Below, in pieces: positions 27,201 through 34,977 of a stretch of DNA of 64,000 bases. The DNA lies in contig OY282610.1 in the NCBI GenBank assembly GCA_958298945.1, positions 68,259,088-68,323,087 on the forward strand, read 5' to 3'. How positions within the stretch are numbered: position 1 is the stretch's first letter; each line of letters opens with the position of its first letter. The position numbers and the translations under genes are program-made. This stretch comes from Atherix ibis. Its lineage: Eukaryota; Arthropoda; Insecta; Diptera; Athericidae. The notes under the pieces are model-generated. The model saw only the letters and a program-made list of their open reading frames with translations. It searched no databases and was not told the origin of the DNA.

Positions 27201-30200
27201 CACGGTAGCTGTGAGTAGATGAGCAAAGGAACGCCAAATTTATAACATTAGTAGATACATAACCTCAAAATAGTCAGCAACAATACTGAGTTTACTCACA
27301 CATAAACAATAAAAACTGAGTTTATTCACACATACAAAATACTGACAAATATACGACTCTTCAACATAACCAACGAACCCGCTAAGCCATTTATTGCCAG
27401 GTATGAAACTAAAATCCCCTTACAGTTCAGTGGATGCGTAACTCCCAGTTCAATGTGGTCGTTTGTTCGAGGTAGATTAGATGATGACAGCTGCAACTCT
27501 ACCGCGGTAGCAAAATTGGTCCAATGGAAAACGCCTTTTGCCTGTATCTAAAAAATAGTACCGTGCTGTAGGAGGCAAACAATTAGAAGAAGAAAAAATT
27601 TATATAATCTAATAAAATTTGATATTAATAAATTTTAACACATTTGAAAATAAATCAAAACCGTTCGTATAATCCCAAAAAATTATTTTTTTTGTAAAAT
27701 TTTTCTTATTCTTTTCTTTCTTGTTTTTTTTTTTGTAACCACTTAATGTTATTGCTCGGATTTTTTTTTAAATAAAAATTATCAAACAATTTTCGCCTTT
27801 TTATGCACCCAAAATAAGGCCAAATGCATACAGAAGAGACTTGCTTTTTAGAGCTGGGTCCGGTATGCGAAGTACAATAGAAATATTGACCGATAATTTA
27901 TTGTATATTGTTGGGCATTAACTTTATGTGAGAGTTGCTTGTTTGAGTGATTCACTAATTTTTTTTCAGTTTTTGTTTGTTTTGTATTTATTTGTAGTTG
28001 CCATTTCACCAAAATATTTGGTAAAAGTTCTCATTGTGTTGTTTTTCTTTTCTTTTCTTTAATTTTTTATATAATAACTTTTAAACATTAACAAAATACA
28101 TAACGTAGATATATTTTGTTAATGTTTAAAAGTTAAAAGGATAAAAAAAACGCAGATACAAATAGGCAAAAGTTTCAACAACAAAAATATATATACCTAT
28201 AAAGAATGGACCATCTGTTGGTTGTTTTTTTTATAAACAGAAAGAAAACACGCATCGTGAGCAAACATCATAAATGGAAAATCAATACCAGTACACAACT
28301 CAATTGTAGACCTGCATCCGAACGTCGATATTTTCGATGATTTTTTCCACAAAAAAATTTGATCAACAGCGGCTCAATCTTTAGGTCTTGAACTGTTCTC
28401 GGATGATTTGCTTATACTTTTCCTTTCAAATAGTCCCAAAGAAAAAAGTTCAACTATTTGAAATCGCAAGATCATGACGGCTAATTCACATCAGAGTTTA
28501 CTCGATCACTCGATCATCGAATTTAGTGCCGAACAAACCAATGTTTTGACGTGTTGTGTCGCTAATAGCTTTGTCTTGTGGAAACTAAAGCTCAATCACA
28601 TACAATTCATTCAAATTTCGACCACAAAAAGTTCGTTAATATGTCACGGTATCGTTCAGGATTCACTGTAAAATGGCCTATTCACGATCATTGACGTCAA
28701 GATCAAATAAAATTGTCACGTTTATGACTTCTTTAGGATGCACATCAATTTTTCGTAAATCAGATAAAGATTTTCCAGGCCCCAGATTCGACAATTTTAT
28801 TTGTCGCGTTCTTATAGCGGTTATATTTTCACATATACAAAATAATGTTGATATGGTGCACAATAATTTGAATTCCAGTATCTGACTAAAATTTACTCCT
28901 TTATGCTGGACAATTATAAAAAAAAAACTCACGTGAAAGTTAAAAAAATTATAAAAACAGATAGCCTACCCTGTATTATGTAAAAAAAAAATTCTCAAGA
29001 TAAAAACAAGTAAATAAATAGCCACTGTTAATATTATTATTCTTATTATTATAATTAATAAAATTTCAAACATTTTCTTTCCTTAATAAATATTTATAAT
29101 TTGTCTTTTTTTTCTATTAAAAAATTCGTTTACAAAATAATTAATAAAGTAAATTAAAGCATTTGTTATTAATTAATAGGGCAATTAAAGCACAATTAAT
29201 ACACGCATAATTATTCACACAAAAACACACGGAAAAGTAACTAACTAACTAACTTACTAACTGCAAGAAGTAATTTGTATATTTTTGCATATCATAAAAT
29301 TATGCTCCTTTTAAAGTAGCAAAAAAAAATTTAAAAAAATTTTTAAGTAAGATTTATACAAAAAGAAAGGCATAAAAATAAGAACAAACAACAGCAAGCT
29401 TATGATTATTATTATTATTATTATTATTGAACTATTTTGGTGCCATCAAATCTATCTATACAACATTTCATTTATCCATAAAAAGATTTGAATATTTTCA
29501 ACTTTTGCAAATGTTATTCTTAAATCAATATTTTTTTCTGCAATGAGTAAAGTTAACAATTAGCTTTCATACTTTTGAACGGGTGTAGAATATTATTACA
29601 GACGTAATTATTTTATAAAAAATAAATCATCAAGATTATGTAATTAAATCAAATATGAACAATTTAATTCAAAAGCTAAATAAACAGAACACATTAGTAA
29701 AAAAAAAAGATCAAGTTTGAGGTAGAAATAATATTGCATTCGTTCGATACAAAGCATAATAATTTAATGCTCTCCTATTATAAAGGCATCGAAAAAAAAT
29801 TAAAATTTTCTTTTAACGTTTTTGTATAGTTTAAGATAAGATATTTTTTCATTTCCTTTTTGTTTTTTATATTTTAGTTCAGTTCATGTTAATTTTTTCT
29901 AAATTTGGAGAACATTGTTTCTTCAAAATTGTTTCAAAATGAAAAACAAAAATTGCAAAGAAAACAACTTGAACCATTTCCTTCCTATTTAATTAATGAC
30001 AAGAAAAGATAATTGAAAGAAAATTAAAGAATAAAGAAAACGAAGGATAAAAACCGAAATAATAAAAATAAAAAAGATATAATGTAAACAAGTTAACTGT
30101 CTTCCTTATGAATTCACCAACAAACAAAATAATTATTTTATTTGAATTTTTATCTTTTCTCTCGATGTATATTTTCTTTTCTTTTTTTGTTTGTTTAGTC

Positions 30201-30931
30201 ATTCTTGTCCTTTTTTTATATTAAAATATTTAATAAATAACTAAAACAAAAATGTAGAGTTATTATTTTCAATTTTTGGTTTGTTTTAAAAAAAAATAAT
30301 CTACAAAATCTTAAGGAATAAACAAGAAGATTTTTTTATCCTTTTTTTCTGTTTTATGATAATTTTTTTCTTCATTGAAAATTATAACAAGATCAAAACA
30401 AATCATTATAATTTCCAAATAATAAGAAAAAACCAAAATTCATAGGGCAAACGAAAAATTACTTTAATTAAAATAAAAAAACTGATAATATTCTTTTAAG
30501 ATGATAAATTACAAGAGATCAATAATTTTTCTTTTTATTAGTTTTAAAAGTTCTACGAAAAAAAATACATATTTTATCACAAATTGTATAATTTTTATTT
30601 TAAACTAGTTTAAGTTTATAAAAGAACAAAAAAAATGCAAAATTTAATTATTTTATCAAATTCTCTATTTGTTGTTATTTTATAATTTAATAGAATTCTA
30701 TTTTTAATAGAATTCTTTTGTTTTTAGTAGCAATATTTAATGTAATATTTTTTTTTTGATTCAATTTTGTTGTATTTTATTAATAATTTCTCTTATAATT
30801 TGTTTTATTCAGATTGATTTATTTCCTTAAAATGTCAATTTGGTTATAAAATAATTCTTTTTATTTTTATATTTTCTTTTGTACGTTTACAGGATGATCT
30901 ACAAGGAGGGGAGAGTTGTTTCTTAATGTAA
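2842..30931 (+). CDS. Lam: B-type nuclear lamin (lamin Dm0-like), five coding exons
   Basis: Joined exons 2842-3248, 22868-23462, 23534-24238, 25027-25137 and 30893-30931 give about 618 residues, close to Drosophila lamin Dm0 (about 622). All introns are GT-AG; the first splits a codon after two bases, the others fall between codons. Visible parts: head with SSPLSPTR (residues 35-42), a Cdk1-type SP motif; coiled-coil rod starting [20 protein letters not shown] (52-71) and ending [24 protein letters not shown] sites in [18 protein letters not shown] (about 447-451); Ig-fold lamin tail domain with [10 protein letters not shown] and [11 protein letters not shown]-terminal CaaX CFLM. Lamins assemble into filaments under the inner nuclear membrane. 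The CaaX box implies farnesylation and membrane anchoring. LNITP after the rod, KFHRSV and the CaaX box favour Dm0 over LamC, which lacks CaaX. The start is the first ATG before the conserved head. Confidence 0.95.
3249..8752 (+). other. Lam intron 1, first part: no gene seen
   Basis: Strongly AT-rich intron with poly-A and poly-T runs, (GT)n near 3920-3937 and a 13-G tract near 7883-7895. A short perfect hairpin has 12-bp arms at 5747-5758 and 5764-5775. A CRE palindrome TGACGTCA lies at 6613-6620. The open frames here are short, low-complexity and without recognisable domains. Confidence 0.6.
8753..8878 (+). other. Candidate alternative exon inside Lam intron 1
   Basis: A GC-richer island stands out from the surrounding AT-rich intron. 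It is preceded by a good acceptor (TAACCCCCATTTCAG, ending 8752) and followed by a plausible donor (CCA|GTGAGC at 8878/8879). An ATG at 8769 opens [20 protein letters not shown] and stays open to the donor, ending two bases into a codon. That is the same phase as Lam exon 1, so it could splice in frame to Lam exon 2 at 22868. Spliced instead as an internal exon after Lam exon 1, it would hit TGA in the seventh codon. I recognise no family. It may also be an exon of another gene or chance. Confidence 0.3.
10944..11410 (+). repeat. Diverged direct repeat, about 110-bp unit
   Basis: The block at about 10944-11050 and the block at about 11283-11410 share a long ordered string: GCCTCAACA, CTGTCAAATGAA, CTGCATTAAAAACGTT (ATTGCATTAAAAACGTTT in the first) and GACATTTTGGCGCAAAAA, then a CACGTTTG...GTTAGCAAT end. 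The second unit has an additional internal copy of CTGTCAAATGAA. This is a local duplication or two copies of an unknown repeat. Confidence 0.75.
12059..12129. repeat. Hairpin with 30-bp arms and 11-bp loop
   Basis: Arms 12059-12088 and 12100-12129 are reverse complements with only two mismatches, separated by an AT-rich 11-bp loop. The arms include the GC-containing core TGGCGGAAA/TTTCCGCCC, so this is not just A/T low complexity. It could be the remnant of a short palindromic element or a hairpin RNA precursor; the sequence alone does not decide. Confidence 0.7.
13605..13638. repeat. Near-perfect 34-bp palindrome
   Basis: Arms 13605-13621 and 13622-13638 are reverse complements with a single mismatch and no loop. 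The symmetry extends weakly outward (CAGTTTT...AAACTG). It is likely a cruciform-prone inverted repeat; no function is assigned. Confidence 0.65.
15900..16503 (+). mobile_element. Family A MITE-like element, diverged copy
   Basis: Begins CTAAGATTATAGAA followed by GTAGGCCTCTATACAAAAAT, and ends CCTATCCAGG...TTCTTTGATCTA, the two termini seen in the other family A copies. The interior shares the AACGCACACA motif near the left end. It has no coding capacity. Its termini are more decayed than in the 19448-20617 copy and no target duplication is clear. Confidence 0.65.
16504..18587 (+). other. Lam intron 1: no gene seen
   Basis: Ordinary intron sequence. A slightly GC-richer stretch (about 17200-17500) contains a donor-like GTCG|GTAAG near 17261, but no supporting open frame or acceptor. 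No domain or RNA gene was recognised. Confidence 0.45.
18588..18866 (-). mobile_element. Possible Tc1-like element end (relic)
   Basis: On the minus strand, reading from about 18862, the sequence begins TACACTGCCGGCCAAAAGTA. The same terminus with a few changes (TACACTACCGATCATAAGTA) occurs on the plus strand at 60651. CAGTGTA-type ends are common in Tc1-like transposons. There is no transposase homology here, and the other boundary is a guess. Confidence 0.3.
19312..19337. repeat. Short perfect hairpin abutting a family B element
   Basis: CTTAGCATAG (19312-19321) and CTATGCTAAG (19328-19337) are perfect reverse complements around a 6-bp loop. It lies exactly where the left terminus of the adjacent family B element would be expected, so it probably marks a rearranged or lost end. 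Confidence 0.55.
19338..20774 (+). mobile_element. Family B MITE-like element split by a family A insertion
   Basis: The outer parts (19338-19447 and 20618-20774) match the family B copies at 27179, 51914 and 61481. Shared features are the duplicated ACTGAGTTTA.TCACACATAA motif, CATAACCAACGAA, the TTCGAGGTAG...GATGATGACAGCT block, and the right terminus GGTCCAAT...AAACGCCT. The left terminus is missing. Family A (19448-20617) is inserted within it with an 8-bp target duplication. Confidence 0.8.
19448..20617 (+). mobile_element. Family A MITE-like element with TIRs and 8-bp TSD
   Basis: The left end starts CTTAGATTAAAGAA and continues CTGGATAGGCC; the right end is its inverted complement (GGCCTATCCAG...TTCTTTAATCTAAG). 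This gives imperfect terminal inverted repeats of about 28 bp with three internal mismatches. The flanks carry an exact 8-bp duplication, CGCAAAAC, at 19440-19447 and 20618-20625. No transposase frame is present in about 1.17 kb, so it is non-autonomous. An 8-bp duplication fits hAT, P or Merlin-type integration, but the termini do not let me choose. Confidence 0.85.
20800..21172 (+). mobile_element. Family A element, left end missing
   Basis: Repeats the right part of the 19448-20617 element (TTTCCACTTTCATGGAG through the terminal GGCCTATCCAG...TTTAATCTAAG) with a low level of substitutions. The left terminus is absent; the boundary near 20800 is approximate. It lies about 180 bp downstream of the full copy, so it may come from a local duplication. 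Confidence 0.8.
21190..21960 (-). pseudogene. Jockey-clade LINE reverse transcriptase relic
   Basis: On the minus strand the ordered fragments are [20 protein letters not shown], then [11 protein letters not shown], then [14 protein letters not shown], then [14 protein letters not shown], then ITARVPQG, then [12 protein letters not shown], then [11 protein letters not shown]. These are successive blocks of a jockey-type reverse transcriptase, including the catalytic FADD. The segment between VPQG and FADD is deleted, and several frameshifts and stops are present. It is a dead 5'- and 3'-truncated insertion lying antisense to Lam in its first intron. Confidence 0.85.
21961..22867 (+). other. 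Lam intron 1, last part
   Basis: No gene is visible. The intron ends in a pyrimidine-rich tract and TTTTTAG at 22861-22867, the acceptor used by exon 2. Confidence 0.6.
22868..23462 (+). CDS. Lam: Lam coding exon 2: coil 1B to early coil 2
   Basis: The first base completes the Arg codon begun in exon 1, then [20 protein letters not shown] follows, matching the conserved lamin LDKKxKE...E block. The exon carries heptad-repeat rod sequence with [18 protein letters not shown] and [20 protein letters not shown]. The donor is AAT|GTAAGT at 23462/23463, one of the strongest in the gene. The following intron is only 71 bp. Confidence 0.94.
23534..24238 (+). CDS. Lam: Lam coding exon 3: end of rod, NLS and lamin tail domain
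   Basis: Starts [11 protein letters not shown] after the acceptor TTCTTTAG. It contains the helix-termination motif [20 protein letters not shown] (375-394), then LNITP, the TP sites of [10 protein letters not shown], the basic NLS VKRKR, and most of the immunoglobulin-fold tail domain (about 461-569). The donor is GAG|GTAATT at 24238/24239; read-through would add a hydrophobic tail and stop at 24328, which is probably not biological. Confidence 0.94.
24239..25026 (+). other. Lam intron 3, no gene seen
   Basis: 788-bp AT-rich intron ending in TATTATTAG. Nothing else is recognised. Confidence 0.7.
25027..25137 (+). CDS. Lam: Lam coding exon 4: end of tail domain
   Basis: Encodes [20 protein letters not shown] through EEIYHQQ, paralleling the Dm0 tail just before its final residues. 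I end the exon at CAG|GTACGG (25137/25138). A second in-frame donor, GGA|GTACGT at 25170/25171, is at least as good and would add 11 residues ([11 protein letters not shown]). Failure to splice gives VRRFFPFI and a stop at about 25195, a tail without CaaX. Confidence 0.88.
27179..27536 (+). mobile_element. Family B MITE-like element, complete copy
   Basis: The left end AGGCGTTTTCC and the right end GGAAAACGCCT are inverted, with further pairing outward of GGACC/GGTCC and a subterminal CACGGTAG/CTACCGCG-like core. The interior has two tandem copies of ACTGAGTTTA.TCACACATA. The flanks read TTT on both sides, compatible with a 3-bp target duplication. It is 358 bp with no open frame. Confidence 0.8.
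28075..28135. repeat. Perfect 24-bp inverted repeat with 13-bp loop
   Basis: Arms 28075-28098 and 28112-28135 are exact reverse complements (TAACTTTTAAACATTAAC and its complement at their outer ends). The loop CATAACGTAGATA separates them. The arms are exact, so the structure is either recent or maintained. It is AT-rich; a hairpin RNA is possible but unsupported. Confidence 0.75.
28190..28977 (-). pseudogene. Degenerate Tc1/mariner-superfamily transposase, antisense in Lam intron 4
   Basis: On the minus strand, fragments [20 protein letters not shown], then FDDRVIE, then [11 protein letters not shown], then [10 protein letters not shown] line up with the FQQDGAxxHTxR...F..RVISR...DFFLWGYVKxxVY end of insect IS630/mariner-type transposases, with stops and frameshifts between. 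The ends resemble inverted repeats: ATACAGGGTAGGC (minus, from about 28977) and a decayed complement near 28195-28220 sharing CATCTGTT. A related relic lies at 59370-60205. Confidence 0.7.
30893..30931 (+). CDS. Lam: Lam coding exon 5: C terminus with CaaX box
   Basis: Encodes [12 protein letters not shown] and TAA, directly in phase with exon 4 by either donor. CFLM is a CaaX box; Met at the last position predicts farnesylation, followed by removal of FLM and carboxymethylation by the usual CaaX enzymes. This tiny exon is separated from the rest of the tail by 5.75 kb, so it is easy for gene finders to miss. Confidence 0.9.
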   Translation, partial: DDLQGGESCFLM

Positions 30932-31635
30932 CTTAAGCAGAACCAATATTAAACTATATAATAATGAAAATCCAATCAAATAAATTATGATAACTGAAGC
31001 AAAAAAAAAATAAAACGAAACAAATATATTTTAGTAAATAAAAACAATTATTATTTAAGTAACAAAGTAAAGGGAAAGAAAACCGCAGAAAAAGAGATAC
31101 ACAAAGAGTTATCGAGGCATAAAAACAATTAACAGCTTAGGAAAAAAATTGAGTGAAAAAAAGAAAATTATCAAATATTAAATTAGTAACGGAAAAAAAC
31201 ACGAAATTAAGTATAAAAAAAAGGTTTTTATGTTAAACAGCAAAGCGCGAATTAAAAATAATTTCGTACAATCAAAAAGAAAATTATTTTATAATTAAGT
31301 AGAAAGTCATGTACACCAAACAACAACATATTTATATATATATATACGTGTATGTACACGTGGAAATTGCTATTAAAAATAATACGAAAGAAGTAAATAA
31401 AAAACAAAAGTAAAAACTTATATTTGAAAAAGAAAACATAATTTAAAAAACTTAAAAGAAAACAAAAATAAAAATATCGGAAGAAGAAAAAGTGGAACAA
31501 AGAAAAGAATGAAAAGGACACAAAGAGTCAAGAAACGAAGCGAGTGTAAGAAATAGAAAGAAGGAAAGAGTCGAGTACAAGTCAATTTTTATATTCTTAC
31601 GGAAAAATAAATGTTCACTGCTAAAAGCCAATAAA
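30932..31635 (+). terminator. Lam: Lam 3'UTR and polyadenylation signals
   Basis: A-rich trailer. AATAAA hexamers occur at 31606-31611 and 31630-31635, the latter followed within about 30 bp by T-rich sequence (CCCATTTTTTTTTATTATT), which fits a downstream element. Earlier A-rich AATAAA-like strings also occur (near 31010), so more than one end is possible. Confidence 0.5.
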
Positions 31636-34553
31636 CAAAATCATGAACTTGTTCTCCCATTTTTTTTTATTATTATTAAATAAATATACGGAAAGAAATA
31701 AGAAGGAAGAAATATAAAGAAAGAGAAAAGCCAAAAAAAAAATGGAAGAGAAAACAAATCAGAACGGAATAGCAAACAAATTTCAATTTTTATTTTTAAT
31801 ACTTTAAATAAAAGTTAAAGATATCATTTTGATTCTCTTCTCTTTTTTCGCTTGTTTTCTTCTCTCGTTCGATCATTTTTAACAATTATTAATTACTATC
31901 ATCTCAGTAATTTTGTTTTTATATACACTTATATTATTATTATTTTTTTTGTATTATTTTTAGTTATTTTACCACTAGAAAAAAGTTTTTTTTTATGTAA
32001 TTCATCAAATCAATAAATAATAATATTCAACAAAAAGAAATTAGCTAAATTTTCAAATAATTACAAATAATAACAATTATAATAAAAAATAGATTGTGGT
32101 GGTTCATTTCTTCATTATTTTTTTATTTATTTTCGATTTGTTTGTTTTGTATCATTATAATTTTGTTTTGTTTTTCTTTTCAAATCGATTAACTAATTTT
32201 TTATTATTATTATAACAGAGAAATGTGTGCAAACAAAAAAGAAAACTAATAGATTAACTTAAGGATATGAAAATATTGATAGATATTTTTCAAAGATTCC
32301 TTTTTTGCTATAATCTTGTTGGTTTTTTTTTTACTATATACAAAATCGTTTATAGGCGATGATGGTTAATATTTCTTAATAAAATTATCATTATTTTAAC
32401 TACCTGTGAAAATATTATATTATTTCATGATAATCGCAAATGTCCGGAAAACTGAGTTATAAGTAAATTTTGAACTAAATGTTTACAGAGCTTTTGAGAA
32501 TATCTTTTCCGAGAGAATTGTGCAGAAAATACTGTCTTTAATTTGATAAAGTTTTCAATCTTCATCAAAATTTGATGACGTTTTCAATGTACAAGAGAAA
32601 AGAAAATTGATTTAGAGAAATTCATAAACTATAACAACTACAATATAAAATTGTGACTGTCTCTTCTTTTTATCCAAGCAAAAGTTGTGTCTTCGCTCAC
32701 ATAAAAATGTCAATTTTTCGATTATTTTCTTTGGTATAATTTTTAAAAATAATTTTCATTTAGAACTGCCTACATTTTAAAAAAAAATCTATTAATTAAC
32801 AAAAAAATCAATTAAGTTTCTTTTCTGTTCCACTACTTAAATAGAAATATAATAATTTAAATGAAAAAGAAAGTTTCATTTCATATATTAGTTTTTTAGG
32901 AATATCAGATTTATTTTTAAATTATTTTCTTTTCTTTTTCGTATACAAATTTAATTTTTGTTTATAAAAATATTCTTTTTTATTGTGTCTCTTTTTTATT
33001 ATGTAATTTTTGACTTAATTTTATTTGTTTCTTACTTAATTAAACGATGCGCTAAATTAAATGATAATTTTCTCAAATGTTTGTTATAAACAACATTGAA
33101 AAGCGTCACGTGTGTATTGACACAATTGTGACTGAATCGAAGACATAAGCTCAAAACGTTTATTTGTTGTCGGTTGATATTTGAGCAGTAATGAATTGCT
33201 ACCAATTGTAATCGACTCTGTAAGGGTTTAGTTCAAAACTTTCAAGGCTTTTCAAAATCAATAAGGCAACTATCAAAAATTAGGGATAGTTTTAATAGAT
33301 AAAATCAGCAATAAACTGTTTTGTTCAGTTTTTAAATACAATTCCTTTTTGGTGCGAGAAATTACTATGATTTAAACGTTTTCTTTCAAAAAGAAATTAT
33401 GATTTTTCCATTAAATCGATTTTATCTTTTTCTATTCATTTTTTGTTGTTGTTCACAAATCATAGTAAATAAAATGGTGTTATTAAAACATTTTCTTTAT
33501 TCAAAATGAAATGAATTTATTATTTAGAATGGGTTCGTATTGTAAGTGATCGTTTTTATGAGTTCAAATATGCGTGGTGCTTTTTTTTAACTTCATTTTT
33601 ATTAAACATCAAATTGATAAAAGAGCAATAATAATTTCTTTGTATTTCTTTAATTTCATTGCTTCTTAACTGTAGAAAATGATTAGTTTTTAATAATCAC
33701 AATTGATTTTTACTTTGTATAATTCTTACTAATTTATTTTCATAACATTAATCTACTCACTTGTAAATAAATAACTTTTAAAACCTAACCTTAAGTTCAT
33801 ATATATCGATAGATATCTTTAAAAACACATTATTAGTAGCGCTGTAATCGAACTATGGATTCATAAAAGAAATGAATTCCATGTTGAATTTTTGGTCATT
33901 TCTTTTTTCTACAAAATGTTTCACATTTGCAAAAAATTAATCGAAATGGTTTTTTTTTGTACAAACCATTATATTTTCCAATTGAATACTGCACATCAGA
34001 GATATAAGATGGAAACCATGTAGTCTATTTTCTATTTTGAGTTTAGTAAAAAAAACCATTTAGTCTATTTTCTATTTTGAGTAAAAAGTGATTACGTTTC
34101 AGATGTCTTTGTGTCCTAACAGATGGCGCTGTACTTTTTCTCCTGCGTTGAGTTTTGTGTTCCTAAATTTTGGTATTTTTCGTCTACATCATCTAGACTA
34201 TTTTCTACTAGAAGAAATACAGCATTATCAAATTTTATTGAAAGGGAATTTTGCTTTGTATTTTTACAAGTTTTATCAACAAAAAAATATGGTGTCTTAA
34301 TTTTTCTTCTATAGAAAATACCCACATAAGTTTTCCAGATCTATTAACCATCGATAATTATAAAATTTTTTTAAAAATACCATTGAAAATTTGAGATAAG
34401 TTTAAGGTAAGTAAAAATTTATTTAAAAAAAAAACAATTAGATAAGGGTAAGTAAAGATTTTTCATATACTAAAAATTTATAAAACAATAACTGAATAAG
34501 TACTTATGGCGTGCTTGATAATCGAAATGGTATTTACCTTATTTTTTTTTATA
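31636..34553. other. Intergenic, no gene seen
   Basis: AT-rich DNA without recognisable coding, RNA or transposon sequence. A 22-bp string TAGTCTATTTTCTATTTTGA is present twice in tandem at about 34021-34043 and 34060-34083. Confidence 0.6.
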
Positions 34554-34975
34554 AGTAAATTCACCTTAAATGCAGGTAAATTCACCCTAAATGTAGGTAT
34601 TTACAAGTAAATTCACCTTAAATGGAGGTATTTATGTTACAAGTAAATTCATCTTAAATGAAGGTATTTACAAGTAAATTCACCTTAAGTGCAGGTATTT
34701 ACAAGTAAATTCACCTTAAATGCAGATATTTACAAGTAAATTCACCTTAAATGCAGGTATTTACAAGTAAATTCACCTTAAATGGAAGTGTTTATAAGTA
34801 AATTCACCTTAAATGGAGGTATTTACAAGTAAATTCACCTCAAATGCAGGTATTTACAAGTAAATTCACCTTAAATGTAGGTATTTACAAGTAAATTCAC
34901 CTTAAATGCATATATTTACAAGTAAATTCATCTTAAATGCAGGTATTTAGAAGTAAATTCACCTTAAATGCGGGA
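34554..34975 (+). repeat. Minisatellite, about 30-31-bp unit, about 14 copies
   Basis: Repeats of AAGTAAATTCACCTTAAATG plus CAGGTATTTAC, with single-base variants, one short unit at the left end and one expanded unit (TTTATGTTAC). The array stops at the TA where the mariner element (34978) begins, so the transposon inserted at or into its right edge. No array continues on the far side of the mariner. Confidence 0.95.
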
Positions 34976-34977
34976 AA

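Larger units (their letters stand above)
25138..30892 (+). other. Lam intron 4 (5.75 kb)
   Basis: Very AT-rich, with long A-runs and T-runs and simple repeats. It contains a family B element (27179-27536), a strong hairpin (28075-28135) and an antisense transposase relic (28190-28977). The acceptor TTTTGTACGTTTACAG ends at 30892. The small open frames are compositional. Confidence 0.75.

Noticed and set aside
2842..30931. Assignment to lamin C (A-type) instead of Dm0
   Set aside because: Some rod residues look LamC-like, but LNITP after the rod, the tail-domain wording (KFHRSV, HEPPS) and above all the CaaX exon fit the B-type gene.
31252..31521. 89-codon minus-strand frame rich in Phe and Tyr
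   Set aside because: Antisense to the A-rich Lam 3'UTR; the composition alone produces poly-Phe/Tyr/Leu. The same holds for most T-rich frames in the window.
34554..34975. Regular 30-31-bp repeats resembling a CRISPR array
   Set aside because: Units are contiguous with no unique spacers, the genome is an insect's and no cas genes exist. It is a minisatellite.
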